64,000 nucleotides of DNA from Anderseniella sp963759095 (GCA_963759095.1 CAVWYF010000059.1:98891-162890); one strand, 5' to 3'. Counted from the stretch's first letter, positions 1 through 8,701 are shown. The notes: generated from the sequence alone by a model not told the origin. Program-made: numbers and translations.

Positions 1-133
1 TTGCATCCCCGCAACTAAAACTTACTAACCGGTACTCACACCCCAGGTCACCCCGGTGCCTCGTGTGCGCCGTATACTGGTCACTCCCACGCTTAATGAT
101 CTGACTCATTTGGAAACGAAGCAAGCCTAATGG

Positions 134-262
134 CCATTGCGTTAACCAATTTGTCCACACCCATCACACGTCCCACTGAGGATTCTAATGCAAATCAGAC
201 ACTTAAAGAAGCCATTAGCATTAAAAGGTTTGGGAAAACTAGCGAATTGGTTAACGCAGTGG
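134..262. repeat. Long-spaced inverted repeat in a 403-bp region without a recognised gene
   Basis: Two 18-base arms (134-151 and 245-262) are complementary except for one base. Their 13-base core GCGTTAACCAATT/AATTGGTTAACGC is perfect. A smaller pair, TAATGC (186-191) and GCATTA (218-223), lies between them, so the transcript could fold as a long hairpin. Each arm carries TTAACCA, close to the CtrA half-site TTAACCAT of alphaproteobacteria, so this may instead be a DNA-level regulatory site. A further short inverted repeat, CAGATT (309-314) / AATCTG (322-327), precedes the Hpt gene. Nothing in 1-403 reads as a convincing protein. Whether this is an operator, a leader or an RNA gene cannot be told from the sequence. 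Confidence 0.55.
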
Positions 263-403
263 GCGAAAATGAATTCAAATTTTAACAAAATTCACAACGT
301 ATTTTTGTCAGATTGGCGTCTAATCTGCGTAATTCAGGTCAGAATCAATCACTTAGAGACTGGTTTTGGGAGCCTGCAAAATTCGAAAAAGGGAATCCGC
401 ACG

Positions 404-772
404 ATGAAGCCGAAACAGGCTGCTGCAAGCAACGTCGATGGCGGTTTTGTAGAGGCAATTGTTGATCTTGCGCATCTGGATCAATACACGCTGGGTGACC
501 ACAGCCTGCAAGCGGAATTGCTGCAATTATTCCGCCTTCAACTCAAGAACCAGACAGAAGAGCTGGTATCGTGCGCCGATAAAGCGGTCTGGAAATCCGC
601 CGTTCACACACTCAAGGGTGCGGCGCGTTCGATTGGAGCCGGACAGGTTGGAGAAGTGGCCGAAGCAATGGAACTGGTGCCGTATTCCGATGAAGCCGGG
701 CGCGCTGCGGTTTTGAGCCGCCTGATCGCGGTGCGTGCTGCGTTTGAAGCGCAAATAGAAGAGTATCTTTGA
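404..772 (+). CDS. Free-standing Hpt phosphotransfer protein
   Basis: This 122-residue cytoplasmic protein has the helical Hpt signature HTLKGAARSIGA, with the presumed phospho-accepting histidine at residue 68. Such proteins pass phosphate between a hybrid kinase receiver and a final response regulator. No kinase or receiver domain is fused to it. The frame stays open upstream to 188, but that stretch has non-coding character and overlaps an inverted repeat; the ATG at 404 opens the domain directly. The nearest possible partners in the window are the hybrid kinase at 30.8 kb, which already has its own Hpt, the two receiver-only proteins flanking it, and CckA. It does not closely resemble ChpT, which is longer and has a degenerate kinase fold. 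The partner is unknown. Confidence 0.8.
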   Translation: MKPKQAAASNVDGGFVEAIVDLAHLDQYTLGDHSLQAELLQLFRLQLKNQTEELVSCADKAVWKSAVHTLKGAARSIGAGQVGEVAEAMELVPYSDEAGRAAVLSRLIAVRAAFEAQIEEYL

Positions 773-1012
773 GGCGCTGAACCAGCACCACCTGGCACTT
801 GTGTCGAATCGTATGGTCCTTGAAAAATTGCCAATTGCAAGGTGGCGTTCCAACTCCGTATCTGCACTTCAAACCCTGCCGCTGACACCGATAGGCTGCT
901 TGCTTCGGCTCCAATTGTCGCACAAAGACGTGAAATCCAACTTGCCGGGCCGGAAATTGTTGCATTTTGCGCTCTGTCGGCCTAGCTAATGACCTGAATG
1001 GTAATTGAATGT

Positions 1013-1030
1013 ATGCAAACAAGTTTGCAT
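1013..1030. promoter_or_regulatory. 8-bp perfect inverted repeat upstream of the ferredoxin gene
   Basis: ATGCAAAC (1013-1020) and GTTTGCAT (1023-1030) are exact complements separated by AA, 28 bases before the ferredoxin ATG. The compact, short-spaced form suits an operator for a dimeric repressor better than a terminator, because no T-run follows. The regulator is not identifiable. I saw no gene in the 286 bases between the Hpt gene and the ferredoxin. Confidence 0.4.
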
Positions 1031-1058
1031 AATTCCATGCATGGCAGGACCCGAAGAC

Positions 1059-1379
1059 ATGGCAAAGATCACTTTTATCGAGCACAGCGGCAAAGAACAC
1101 GTCGTTGATGCGGAAAACGGCATGTCGGTTATGGAGACCGCAATCAAGAACATGGTGCCGGGCATCGATGCAGATTGTGGTGGCGCGTGTGCCTGTGCCA
1201 CGTGCCATGTCTACCTTCAGGGCGATTGGGCGGAAAAGCTGGCAGAGCGGTCCGAAATGGAAGAGGACATGCTGGATTTTGCCTTCGAGGTGCAGGACAG
1301 CTCGCGGCTTTCGTGCCAGATCAGGGTGTCTGATGACATTGACGGACTGGTTGTGAAGGTTCCGGAAAAACAGTTCTAA
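1059..1379 (+). CDS. 2Fe-2S ferredoxin, adrenodoxin type
   Basis: A 106-residue electron carrier. The cluster ligands are visible as CGGACACATC, giving Cys-x5-Cys-x2-Cys, followed about 37 residues later by the fourth cysteine in LSCQI. That spacing is typical of adrenodoxin-, FdxB- and ThcC-type ferredoxins, which feed P450s, Rieske oxygenases or Fe-S assembly. The ATG at 1059 is chosen because MAKITFIEH begins the first beta strand; the frame is open to 1005 but that part is unlike a ferredoxin N-terminus. The next gene downstream is a ferredoxin-NADP reductase, 89 bases away, so the two plausibly form an NADPH-reductase-ferredoxin chain. The final acceptor is not apparent nearby. Confidence 0.9.
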   Translation: MAKITFIEHSGKEHVVDAENGMSVMETAIKNMVPGIDADCGGACACATCHVYLQGDWAEKLAERSEMEEDMLDFAFEVQDSSRLSCQIRVSDDIDGLVVKVPEKQF

Positions 1380-1468
1380 GGCCTGTACCTGAATTCACTT
1401 ACTCAACACAAAAGCTTCGGCGGCCCGAAACAGGCCATCCGGCGATATGATCAAGGAGGCCCGTGTCG

Positions 1469-2497
1469 ATGGCCAGTCAGACGATTGAAACCGATGTAGT
1501 TATTGTTGGGGCTGGTCCGTGCGGACTGTTTGCCGTTTTCGAACTGGGCCTGCTCGACATCAAGTGTCACGTGGTGGATATTCTCGACAAGCCGGGCGGG
1601 CAGTGCGCCGAGCTTTATCCGGAAAAGCCGATTTACGACATTCCGGGCCTGCCGATCGTGACCGGTCAGGAACTCACTGACCGCCTGCTGGAACAGGCGA
1701 CACCCTTCAACCCGCAATACCACTACAACCAGATGGTTACCGCGCTGCGGAAACTGGACGACGGTTCGTTCGAACTGGAAACCGACGGGGATATTCAGTT
1801 CAAGTGCAAGGTCGTGGTGGTCGCAGCCGGCGGCGGCAGCTTCCAGCCCAAGAAACCGCCCATGCCGTCAATCGAGGACTTTGAAGGCAGCAGTGTTTTC
1901 TATTCGGTCAAGCGCATGGAAGATTTCCGCGACAGGGACATCCTGATCGTAGGAGGTGGCGACAGCGCGCTTGACTGGGTCATCAATCTGCAGCCGATTG
2001 CCAGGTCCATGACCTTGCTGCACCGGCGCGACGATTTCCGGGCTGCGCCGGACAGCGTCAATAAGATGCGAGAGCTGGTCGCCGCAGGAAAAATGAACCT
2101 CCATATCGGTCAGGTGACAAATCTGCATGGCAGTGACGGCGTTTTGAGCGGCGCGACTGTCAAGGGCAAGGAGGGCGAGTTCGAAGTCACCTGCAACACC
2201 ATGTTGCCGTTCTTCGGTCTGACCATGAAGCTCGGTCCGGTTGCCGAGTGGGGCCTTAATCTTGAGGAAAATCTGGTGCCGGTCGACACGGAAAAATTTG
2301 CAACTTCCGCACCCGGCATTTTCGCCATCGGCGACATCAACACCTATCCGGGCAAGCTGAAGCTTATCCTGTCAGGTTTTCATGAAGCTGCCCTGATGTC
2401 CCAGGAAGCTTTCCGGATCATCAATCCCGGCGAGCGGTTGCTGTTCCAGTACACGACCTCCAGCTCGAACCTCCAGAAGAAGCTGGGCGTGGCTTAG
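1469..2497 (+). CDS. Ferredoxin-NADP+ reductase, thioredoxin-reductase-like type
   Basis: A 342-residue flavoprotein with two Rossmann motifs: GAGPCG near the N-terminus for FAD and GGGDSALDW in the middle for NADPH. The C-terminal ATG-type motif reads FAIGDINTYPGKLKLI. It lacks the CxxC redox pair of thioredoxin reductase, and the PGGQCAELYPEKPIYDIPG stretch is typical of the YumC/CT1512 class of ferredoxin-NADP reductases. It should transfer electrons between NADPH and ferredoxin. A strong ribosome site, AAGGAGG (1453-1459), fits the ATG at 1469 better than the GTG at 1463. It lies directly downstream of the ferredoxin gene and is followed by a clear terminator. Confidence 0.9.
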   Translation: MASQTIETDVVIVGAGPCGLFAVFELGLLDIKCHVVDILDKPGGQCAELYPEKPIYDIPGLPIVTGQELTDRLLEQATPFNPQYHYNQMVTALRKLDDGSFELETDGDIQFKCKVVVVAAGGGSFQPKKPPMPSIEDFEGSSVFYSVKRMEDFRDRDILIVGGGDSALDWVINLQPIARSMTLLHRRDDFRAAPDSVNKMRELVAAGKMNLHIGQVTNLHGSDGVLSGATVKGKEGEFEVTCNTMLPFFGLTMKLGPVAEWGLNLEENLVPVDTEKFATSAPGIFAIGDINTYPGKLKLILSGFHEAALMSQEAFRIINPGERLLFQYTTSSSNLQKKLGVA

Positions 2498-2541
2498 GGT
2501 CCTGACCCTAAACCCTTTCCCGGCACGGACCTGACAATGCG

Positions 2542-2583
2542 AAGCCTGCAAACGACCATATGAAGTCGCTTGCAGGCTTTTTA
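2542..2583 (+). terminator. Rho-independent terminator after the reductase gene
   Basis: AAGCCTGCAA (2542-2551) pairs with TTGCAGGCTT (2570-2579), and an inner CGAC/GTCG pair extends the stem. The T-run continues to 2583. It ends the ferredoxin/reductase transcription unit. Confidence 0.9.
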
Positions 2584-2696
2584 CCCGCAATCAACCGTGA
2601 ATTTGATCTGGATCATTTGAATATCGGGCATATACATATATTTTATTGAATGTGTTTTCGGGTATGCCGGATTCCAGAACCAAGGAGGTTCTTTCA

Positions 2697-2897
2697 ATGA
2701 AACGAAATATTGGAACAATTGATCGCGCACTGCGTGCCGTGATTGGCATTGCACTGATTGCCTGGGCTTTGCTAGGCACCAGTGAATTTGCCTGGGCAGG
2801 CTGGATTGGCGTAGTGCCGCTGCTCACTGCCGTGATAGGCTGGTGCCCGCCATATAGCCTGCTGGGCATCAACACCTGCGGCACAAAGGGCGCCTGA
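2697..2897 (+). CDS. DUF2892 (YgaP C-terminal-like) small membrane protein
   Basis: A 66-residue protein beginning MKRNIGTIDRALR, the usual opening of DUF2892 proteins, with two hydrophobic segments at about residues 14-30 and 34-52. The family is found alone or fused to rhodanese domains as in YgaP, and its role is poorly understood. A good ribosome site, AAGGAGG (2682-2688), precedes the ATG at 2697. The proline-rich WCPPYSLLGINTC loop with two cysteines near the C-terminus is characteristic. It is monocistronic, and the next gene is convergent. Confidence 0.85.
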   Translation: MKRNIGTIDRALRAVIGIALIAWALLGTSEFAWAGWIGVVPLLTAVIGWCPPYSLLGINTCGTKGA

Positions 2898-2928
2898 GAC
2901 AAGCTGGGTCTGAAACAAGCTTCTGCCC

Positions 2929-4014
2929 CTAAACCCTGCCGGTTTTTTTGAGCAACTCGAGCAGGTCGTCATGGGGCAGGGCGCGCACGGTTAGTCCGCT
3001 CCTGCCGGTCATTGTTTCATTGGCGATCATGGCATCCAGAACAGCTTCTTCAACAGTTTCCACGACAGCCTGGAACAGGGGATCAAGCTCACTGTCTGCC
3101 AAAGCGTCGAGATGACGAACACCGCCGGATTGCAGTGCCTGCCTGTTGGCCGTGGAAAAGGCCAGGAAAATGTCGCCGGATGAATTGTGACCAATGGTGC
3201 CGGTGCGCGCCAGACCAAGAGGTACCCGGCGAGCCAGCCGCTTGCATTGGTGCGGCAGCAGCGGTGCATCTGTTGCGATGATGGCAATGATGGAGCCCGA
3301 CCCTTTTGAGCGACATTCACCGCCCGTCAATTCGCGGCCAACCGGTACTCCAAGCACCGTCAGTTCAGGCCGCAGCCCGAAATTCGACTGGACGAAAGTG
3401 CCGACGGTGTATCGCGCAGCGCCCAGGCCGACAAGCCGGGACGCGCTGGCAGAGCCGGCCTTGAACTCATAAGTGATCATGCCAGTGCCACCGCCAACGC
3501 TGCCCATTTCCAACGGACCGGAAGCCGCATTATCCAAAGCTGCCATGGCATGCCGGGCGGTTACATGGAAGCCGTTGATGTCATTGAGTTCGCCGTCATA
3601 GGTTTCGGCAGCAACCGGCAGGCCCCAGTCCTGTCCTGTGCCAATATCATTTTCCACCAGCCAGCGCAGCGTCGCATCGCGGGTGACACCGCACGATGCC
3701 GTGTTGGTGATGGTGATCGGTGTCTGCAGTTCACCGGCTTCCTCAATCCATATGGTTCCAGTCATTTCGCCATTGCCATTGAGTGAGTAGGTGCCTGCCA
3801 TGCATGGAATGTCAGCGCCGCTGCGGCCGCGTGGCAGTATGCCGGTCACACCGGTGCGAATGTCGTCTGCCTCGATCAAGGTGGTATAACCGACCTCAAT
3901 GCCAGCCACGTCGGTAATCGCGTTATGTGATCCCGGATTGCCCGGCAGTAACAGTCCCAGCCCGCGGGCCCGGCGTTTTCCGGCTGGTGTTTTTTCCCAG
4001 TATTGTGATGTCAT
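2929..4014 (-). CDS. P1 (S58) family aminopeptidase, DmpA-like
   Basis: A 361-residue protein beginning MTSQYWEKTPAGKRRARGLG, as P1-family peptidases do with their RARDLGI-like opening followed by G-x-x-N-AITDV. Family members such as DmpA and BapA are N-terminal nucleophile hydrolases that cut themselves in two just before a serine and then release N-terminal residues, D-amino acids or beta-amino acids from peptides. The likely self-cleavage Gly-Ser lies in the KGSGSIIAIIATDAP segment. A second conserved block is GHNSSGDIFLAFST. The frame is open to 4656, but that extension overlaps the divergent oxidase gene; the ATG at 4014 gives a standard length. No signal peptide is seen. Confidence 0.88.
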   Translation of the reverse strand: MTSQYWEKTPAGKRRARGLGLLLPGNPGSHNAITDVAGIEVGYTTLIEADDIRTGVTGILPRGRSGADIPCMAGTYSLNGNGEMTGTIWIEEAGELQTPITITNTASCGVTRDATLRWLVENDIGTGQDWGLPVAAETYDGELNDINGFHVTARHAMAALDNAASGPLEMGSVGGGTGMITYEFKAGSASASRLVGLGAARYTVGTFVQSNFGLRPELTVLGVPVGRELTGGECRSKGSGSIIAIIATDAPLLPHQCKRLARRVPLGLARTGTIGHNSSGDIFLAFSTANRQALQSGGVRHLDALADSELDPLFQAVVETVEEAVLDAMIANETMTGRSGLTVRALPHDDLLELLKKTGRV

Positions 4015-4086
4015 GACGGCTCTGGTCGTTATGTTGGTTTGGCGGCATGATGACCGTGGATATGCGATGCCACAAGGGCTGAGATC

Positions 4087-5460
4087 ATGGCACTGAGCAA
4101 AGAGTTCCTGAATGCACTGGAAGATCTGTGCACCGTGCGCCAGGGAGACACGGTGAATGCACTGGATCCGGGCTTTCATACCGATAATCTGGGGGCGGGC
4201 ATCGTAGCGCTGCCGAATTCCACACAGGAGGTTCGCGCGATTGTGAACTTGTGCAGGGCACACAAGGTTCCGATTGTGCCGCACGGTGGCCGCACAGGGC
4301 TTGCCGGTGCGGGCGCAAGCGAACCGGGCCAGTTGATTGTTGATCTCAAGGCACTGGACAAGATTGTGGAACTGGATGCTGATACCGGCACGATCTGTGT
4401 GCAAGCCGGAGCAACGCTGCAGCAGGTGCAGGAAGCTTGTGCGGCACACGGTCTTACACCGGGCATAGACCTTGCCGCGCGTGGCAGCGCTACAATTGGC
4501 GGCATGATTGCCACCAATGCAGGGGGTATGGAAGCGTTCCGGTGCGGCGTGATGCGTCACCGGGTGCTTGGTCTGGAGGCTGTGTTGCCGGATGGCGGCC
4601 TGCTGTCGGACATGACCCGCGTCAGCAAAGCCAATGAAGGGCTTGACATCAAGCAACTGCTGGTCGGCTCAGAAGGGCGCCTTGGCATCGTTACGGCTGC
4701 GGTGCTTAAACTGGACATATTGCCTGGCGCCACATCGACGGCCCTCGTCTCGTTCGAAAGTGCTGCTGCAGCCGTTGAGGCTCTCCACCTGGCGCAGGCA
4801 CGAGGCAGGCTGCTGCGGGCAGAGATCATGTGGCGGGCCTATGCTGACACTGTTGCGCAGGATGTAGGACTGGATGACCTCGTTGCATCGTTTCCGGGGC
4901 AAGTTCTGGTGTTGTTCGAACATTCCGGGAAAACCCAGCCGGACGCGCAAGCCGTCCAGCAGGAAATACTCGTTCCACTCATGGAAAGTGGAACGATAGG
5001 GCATGCAATCATTGCTCAAAATGATCGTCAGGCGTCTGACTTCTGGCGCATCAGGGAAGAAAGCTGGGCCGTTGAGAGGCAATGGCCGGGAGGCTACTGG
5101 TATGATGTGTCAGTGCCTTTGAATGCACTGGATCAATATGTGTGCGAGTTGAAAGAAGATCTGAAAGCCATAGCCGCAGATATTCACTTCAGCTGTATGG
5201 GACATATGGGCGACGGAAACCTGCACATCACGGTCTCGGCACCTCGCGGCAATCGGCCGGACAAAGCGCTTGTGGATGTGGCCGTTTATTCGAGCCTGAA
5301 GGCAAAAGGCGGTTCATTTTCCGCAGAACATGGTATCGGTCTTGAAAAAATGCAGGCGCTTGCCGTCTATGGCGATCCTGCCAAACTGGCAATGGCACGT
5401 GCAATCAAGCAAGCCCTCGACCCGGACAATCTGATGAACCCGGGAAAAGTGCTGGCTTAG
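4087..5460 (+). CDS. FAD-linked 2-hydroxyacid oxidase, GlcD / D-lactate dehydrogenase type
   Basis: A 457-residue VAO-family flavoprotein. The N-terminal FAD_binding_4 domain (about residues 35-215) includes the phosphate-binding loop PHGGRTGLAGAG and the block GSATIGGMIATNAGG. The C-terminal oxidase domain carries GHMGDGNLH, probably the metal and substrate site, then SAEHGIGLEKM and the C-terminal LDPDNLMNPGKVL. These features match glycolate oxidase GlcD, D-lactate dehydrogenase and D-2-hydroxyglutarate dehydrogenase. Substrate cannot be fixed by eye, but the absence of glcE and glcF partners argues for a stand-alone D-lactate or D-2-hydroxyglutarate enzyme. It is divergent from the P1 peptidase. 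Confidence 0.88.
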   Translation: MALSKEFLNALEDLCTVRQGDTVNALDPGFHTDNLGAGIVALPNSTQEVRAIVNLCRAHKVPIVPHGGRTGLAGAGASEPGQLIVDLKALDKIVELDADTGTICVQAGATLQQVQEACAAHGLTPGIDLAARGSATIGGMIATNAGGMEAFRCGVMRHRVLGLEAVLPDGGLLSDMTRVSKANEGLDIKQLLVGSEGRLGIVTAAVLKLDILPGATSTALVSFESAAAAVEALHLAQARGRLLRAEIMWRAYADTVAQDVGLDDLVASFPGQVLVLFEHSGKTQPDAQAVQQEILVPLMESGTIGHAIIAQNDRQASDFWRIREESWAVERQWPGGYWYDVSVPLNALDQYVCELKEDLKAIAADIHFSCMGHMGDGNLHITVSAPRGNRPDKALVDVAVYSSLKAKGGSFSAEHGIGLEKMQALAVYGDPAKLAMARAIKQALDPDNLMNPGKVLA

Positions 5461-5469
5461 CAATTTACA

Positions 5470-6336
5470 TCAGAGCTGGTTTATCGGGGTCTTCAGGTAC
5501 ACAACGCCATTGTCTTCCGGCTCGGGCATGTTACCCGCCCTCATGTTGACCTGAATGGACGGCACAATCAGCTTGGGCATGCTCAACTGAGCGTCGCGCG
5601 CTTCGCGCATGGCGACAAACTCGTCCTCGCTCACGCCGTCACGGACATGCACATTGTTGGCACGTTCCTCTGCAACCGTTGTTTGCCAGGCATACTCATC
5701 GCGTCCCGGTGCCTTATAATCATGGCACATATAAAGTTTGGTCTCCGACGGCAATGACAGCACCTTGCGGATCGAACGATAGAGCTGTCTTGCATCGCCG
5801 CCGGGGAAATCGGCACGTGCGGTGCCAAAATCGGGCATGAACAGGGTGTCGCCGACAAATGCGCAGTCACCGACCACATAGGTCATGCAGGCCGGCGTAT
5901 GTCCGGGGGTATGCATGGCGTTTACCGACAAAGCGCCGATAGCGAACTCGTCCTGATCCTTGAGCAGCCGGTCGAATTGCGATCCATCGCGCTCAAACTC
6001 GGTGCCGGCATTGAAAATCTTTCCAAATACGTCCTGTATCTGAGTGATGCCGTTGCCAATGGCCAACTTGCCGCCGAGGTGTTGCTGGATATAGGGCGCG
6101 GCGGACAAATGGTCTGCGTGGACGTGGGTTTCGAGCAGCCATTCGCAAGTGAGATTGTTGTCTTGCACATGGGCGATGATCTGGTCGGCCGATGTAGTTG
6201 ACGTCCGGCCCGCTGCTGCGTCAAAGTCCAGTACGCTATCAACTATCGCACACGCCTTGGTCTCGGGATCGGATACGACGTAGCTGGCCGTGTTGGTTGG
6301 TTCGTCAAAAAACGCTTGTACGTGAGGGCTTGTCAT
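5470..6336 (-). CDS. Metallo-beta-lactamase-fold hydrolase, persulfide dioxygenase / Blh-like
   Basis: A 288-residue protein with the MBL motif THVHADH, the downstream histidine in HTPGHTPACM, the bridging aspartate in FVGDTLFMPDFGTARADFPGG, and the last histidine in MCHDYKAPGR. The DFGTARADFPGG block is characteristic of the ETHE1/Blh glyoxalase-II-like branch, which oxidises glutathione persulfide or acts in sulfide detoxification. The ATG at 6334-6336 gives the usual start; the longer open frame to 6486 is unsupported. No rhodanese or SQR gene lies next to it, so the sulfur role is a family-level inference. Its 3' end is 9 bases from the convergent oxidase gene. Confidence 0.82.
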   Translation of the reverse strand: MTSPHVQAFFDEPTNTASYVVSDPETKACAIVDSVLDFDAAAGRTSTTSADQIIAHVQDNNLTCEWLLETHVHADHLSAAPYIQQHLGGKLAIGNGITQIQDVFGKIFNAGTEFERDGSQFDRLLKDQDEFAIGALSVNAMHTPGHTPACMTYVVGDCAFVGDTLFMPDFGTARADFPGGDARQLYRSIRKVLSLPSETKLYMCHDYKAPGRDEYAWQTTVAEERANNVHVRDGVSEDEFVAMREARDAQLSMPKLIVPSIQVNMRAGNMPEPEDNGVVYLKTPINQL

Positions 6337-6676
6337 CGGTGTTTTCCTGATCCTGCATATCTGCGGTGATAAGTCCGTCCAAGTCTGCCATGTTTTTGCA
6401 GCCTGACACAGCCGCACTTCATTAATATGATCCAGCGCAATATTCCGCTGAATTTCATGTCCCGTCATTGGTGAAGCTAAATCCACAGGCTCGAGTTTTA
6501 TGCAAAAGCCATTGGAATGATTCAGCTTTTGTTAGCTGTCAATTGTTCAATTTCACCACAATTTGCACTTGTCTGATACAAAGCTGACTGGAAATTTACT
6601 GCTGAAGTTGATTACCCCTCAGCACAACCTGTCCTGGATGGCGACATGTCCGGGGTGGAATACGGGAGACTAAACG
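6337..6676. other. 340-bp divergent intergenic region, no gene seen
   Basis: This region separates the metallohydrolase from the TadG-like gene and should hold both promoters. The only structure I see is CAAAAGC (6503-6509) with its complement GCTTTTG (6525-6531). A GGGAGA sequence at about 6664-6669 is the likely ribosome site for the gene at 6677. Confidence 0.5.
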
Positions 6677-8200
6677 ATGTTTGGCTTTATGTCTAAATTG
6701 CCAGGTTTTGGCAAAAATGTATCCGGATCACTTGCACCGGTTCTTGGTATTGCTGCTATACCCCTCATCATGGCCGCAGGTTTGGCGGTTGACTATGGTA
6801 ATGCAGTGTCCGTGCAGGCTCGCCTGCAGGCAGCGGTTGATGCCGCGGCGCTGGCTGCCGGACGTGAAGCCAACATGTCCAACTCAGATCTTGAGCGCAT
6901 TGCGAAAGACTACTTCCATTCAAATTTCGGCACGCCTGCAAACTCCGGTACGCCGACAATGGAAATGACTGTAAACGACAACGGCTTGAAGGTTGAGGGG
7001 GCTGTGACCGTCAACAACTACCTGACCAAGGTCGCAGGGTTCGATACGACACATATTACCGCCTCTTCTGAAGTGACCAAGGAAGCGACCGGCCTGGAAG
7101 TGGTGCTGGTATTCGACAATACCGGTTCAATGGCTTCACAGAGCAGGTTGTCGACCTTGAAGGTTGCTGCCCATGACTTTGTAGAAATCCTGTTTGGCCC
7201 ACGCGAAGTGGCTGACACGCTGAAAATCGGCGTTGTACCGTTCTCGCAGTTCGTCAATGTGGGCCCCGACAAGTCCAACGCTTTCTGGTTGGACACCAAT
7301 GGAGCCAATCAACTGTCCCGGGAAAACTTTTCCGGCAGCAGCTGGCACAACTGGCGGGCCTGGCAGGCTATCCGCAACCGGGATTGGACTGGTTGTGTGG
7401 AGTCGCGTATCGGCAACATGTCGGTTGACGATGTCGTGCCAGATTCGGGTAATGCAAATACCTTGTTCCCACCAGCGTTTTACCCGGATGAGCCTGGTGA
7501 CGATACCTACCGGGCCTATTTCAAGGTCGGCGGCCAGAATAACTATTATTATAACAGTTACCTCAAAGACAGCCGGACAAACAGCATGTCCAGCCGTCAG
7601 GAACACTATAACAAGTATAACAATGCCACGGTGAAATCCACATCGCGTGGACCGGATAAGGGCTGCAATATTCAACCGATCCAGGCACTGACCAACGTAA
7701 AATCGCCGATTCTGAATACGATCAACAACATGAAGGCAGACGGCTACACGCATGTTGCCGAAGGCGTTGGCTGGGGGTTGCGGGTGATTTCACCGGGGGA
7801 ACCTTTCACCGAAGGTGTTGAATACAGCGATGAGGACATCACCAAGGCAATGGTTCTGCTGACCGATGGTGAGAACACCTTCAATTCGGAAAGAAATCAC
7901 AACCGCTCCACCTATACGGCGTACAGTTTTTTACAGCAGACACGGGTCGGTTCGGCCAATTACTGGACAGCTATAGGCAGGCAAAACCAAAAGCTGGCTC
8001 GCGCCTGTGACAACGTGAAAGCCGCTGGTATTGTGAGCTACTCGTTTGCCTATAACGTACCGAGTGCCACGCAGCGCAACCTGATCAAGAACTGTGCATC
8101 GGATCCGGAAAAGTACTTTGATCCGCCGTCAAATGCGGCACTGGTCAAGAACTTCCAGCAGATTGCAGACGAACTGCGCAAGCTGCATCTGAGCCAGTAA
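6677..8200 (+). CDS. TadG-like pilus-associated protein with a von Willebrand A domain
   Basis: A 507-residue protein. Residues 20-60 hold a hydrophobic segment followed by LQAAVDAAALAAGR, the signature of Flp/Tad pilus minor proteins (TadE/TadG, 'putative Flp pilus-assembly TadE/G-like'). From about residue 140 a VWA domain begins, with the metal-site motif DNTGS and a later LLTDGENTF. Between the metal-binding segments is a long Asn/Tyr/Ser-rich insertion at about residues 215-330. Such proteins are anchored in the inner membrane with the VWA domain in the periplasm. No tad secretion genes (cpaF, tadB, tadC) are present in the window, so it is an orphan here. A terminator follows at once, suggesting a single-gene unit. 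Confidence 0.85.
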   Translation: MFGFMSKLPGFGKNVSGSLAPVLGIAAIPLIMAAGLAVDYGNAVSVQARLQAAVDAAALAAGREANMSNSDLERIAKDYFHSNFGTPANSGTPTMEMTVNDNGLKVEGAVTVNNYLTKVAGFDTTHITASSEVTKEATGLEVVLVFDNTGSMASQSRLSTLKVAAHDFVEILFGPREVADTLKIGVVPFSQFVNVGPDKSNAFWLDTNGANQLSRENFSGSSWHNWRAWQAIRNRDWTGCVESRIGNMSVDDVVPDSGNANTLFPPAFYPDEPGDDTYRAYFKVGGQNNYYYNSYLKDSRTNSMSSRQEHYNKYNNATVKSTSRGPDKGCNIQPIQALTNVKSPILNTINNMKADGYTHVAEGVGWGLRVISPGEPFTEGVEYSDEDITKAMVLLTDGENTFNSERNHNRSTYTAYSFLQQTRVGSANYWTAIGRQNQKLARACDNVKAAGIVSYSFAYNVPSATQRNLIKNCASDPEKYFDPPSNAALVKNFQQIADELRKLHLSQ

Positions 8201-8248
8201 GTGATAAAACAGGGAAGACAGACCTCGAAAAAATGAGGCGTCAAACAG

Positions 8249-8281
8249 AAACCCCGTATTCCTTTGGAATGCGGGGTTTTT
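8249..8281 (+). terminator. Rho-independent terminator after the TadG/VWA gene
   Basis: AACCCCG...ATTC pairs with GAAT...CGGGGTT around a short loop, with one T-G wobble inside the stem, and a TTTTT run follows. It lies about 50 bases after the stop codon. Confidence 0.9.
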
Positions 8282-8293
8282 GTTTGAGTGATA

Positions 8294-8701
8294 CCGCTCA
8301 CGCCAGCAGCCTGTCGGCTGCGCTCCGCGGGGGCGGGCCTGACCGGCCCGAGGCCCGTCGGGCCTAGTTCATGGGCATGTGAAAGCCGTATTTCTTATTC
8401 CGCTCCGCCAGCAGCCTGACGGCTGCGCTCCGTCCGACGCCCGAGGCCCAGTCGGCAGTGGGAGTTCATCATGCAGGCATGTGAAAGCCGTATTTCCTTA
8501 TTCCGCTCACGCCAGCAGCCTGACGGCTGCGCTCCGCGGGGGCGGGCCTGACCGGCCCGAGGCCCGGTTGGGCCTAGTGGGAGTTCAACAAAACCATACC
8601 TATGAACTCCTCCGAAGCACGAAGGTGCTGAGGCAAGCGCGACTGCGCGCCGCACGAAGTGCGCCCCCGCGGAGCGCAGCCGAAGGCTGCTGGCGTGAGC
8701 G
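8294..8701. repeat. Cluster of REP-like GC-rich palindromic repeats (three direct copies, one inverted)
   Basis: Three tandem-like copies begin at about 8294, 8399 and 8503. Each carries CCAGCAGCCTG followed by CGGCTGCGCTCCG, which forms a GCAGCC/GGCTGC hairpin. Copies 1 and 3 continue with a second palindrome of GGCCCGA/TCGGGCC type. Copies 1 and 2 are each followed by the spacer GGCATGTGAAAGCCGTATTT. A fourth copy lies in inverted orientation at 8661-8701. The arrangement resembles bacterial REP/BIME elements. Open frames through it are compositional artefacts. Confidence 0.85.

Noticed and set aside
4015..4656. N-terminal extension of the P1 peptidase
   Set aside because: It overlaps the divergent FAD oxidase and lacks any peptidase feature; the ATG at 4014 gives a normal protein.
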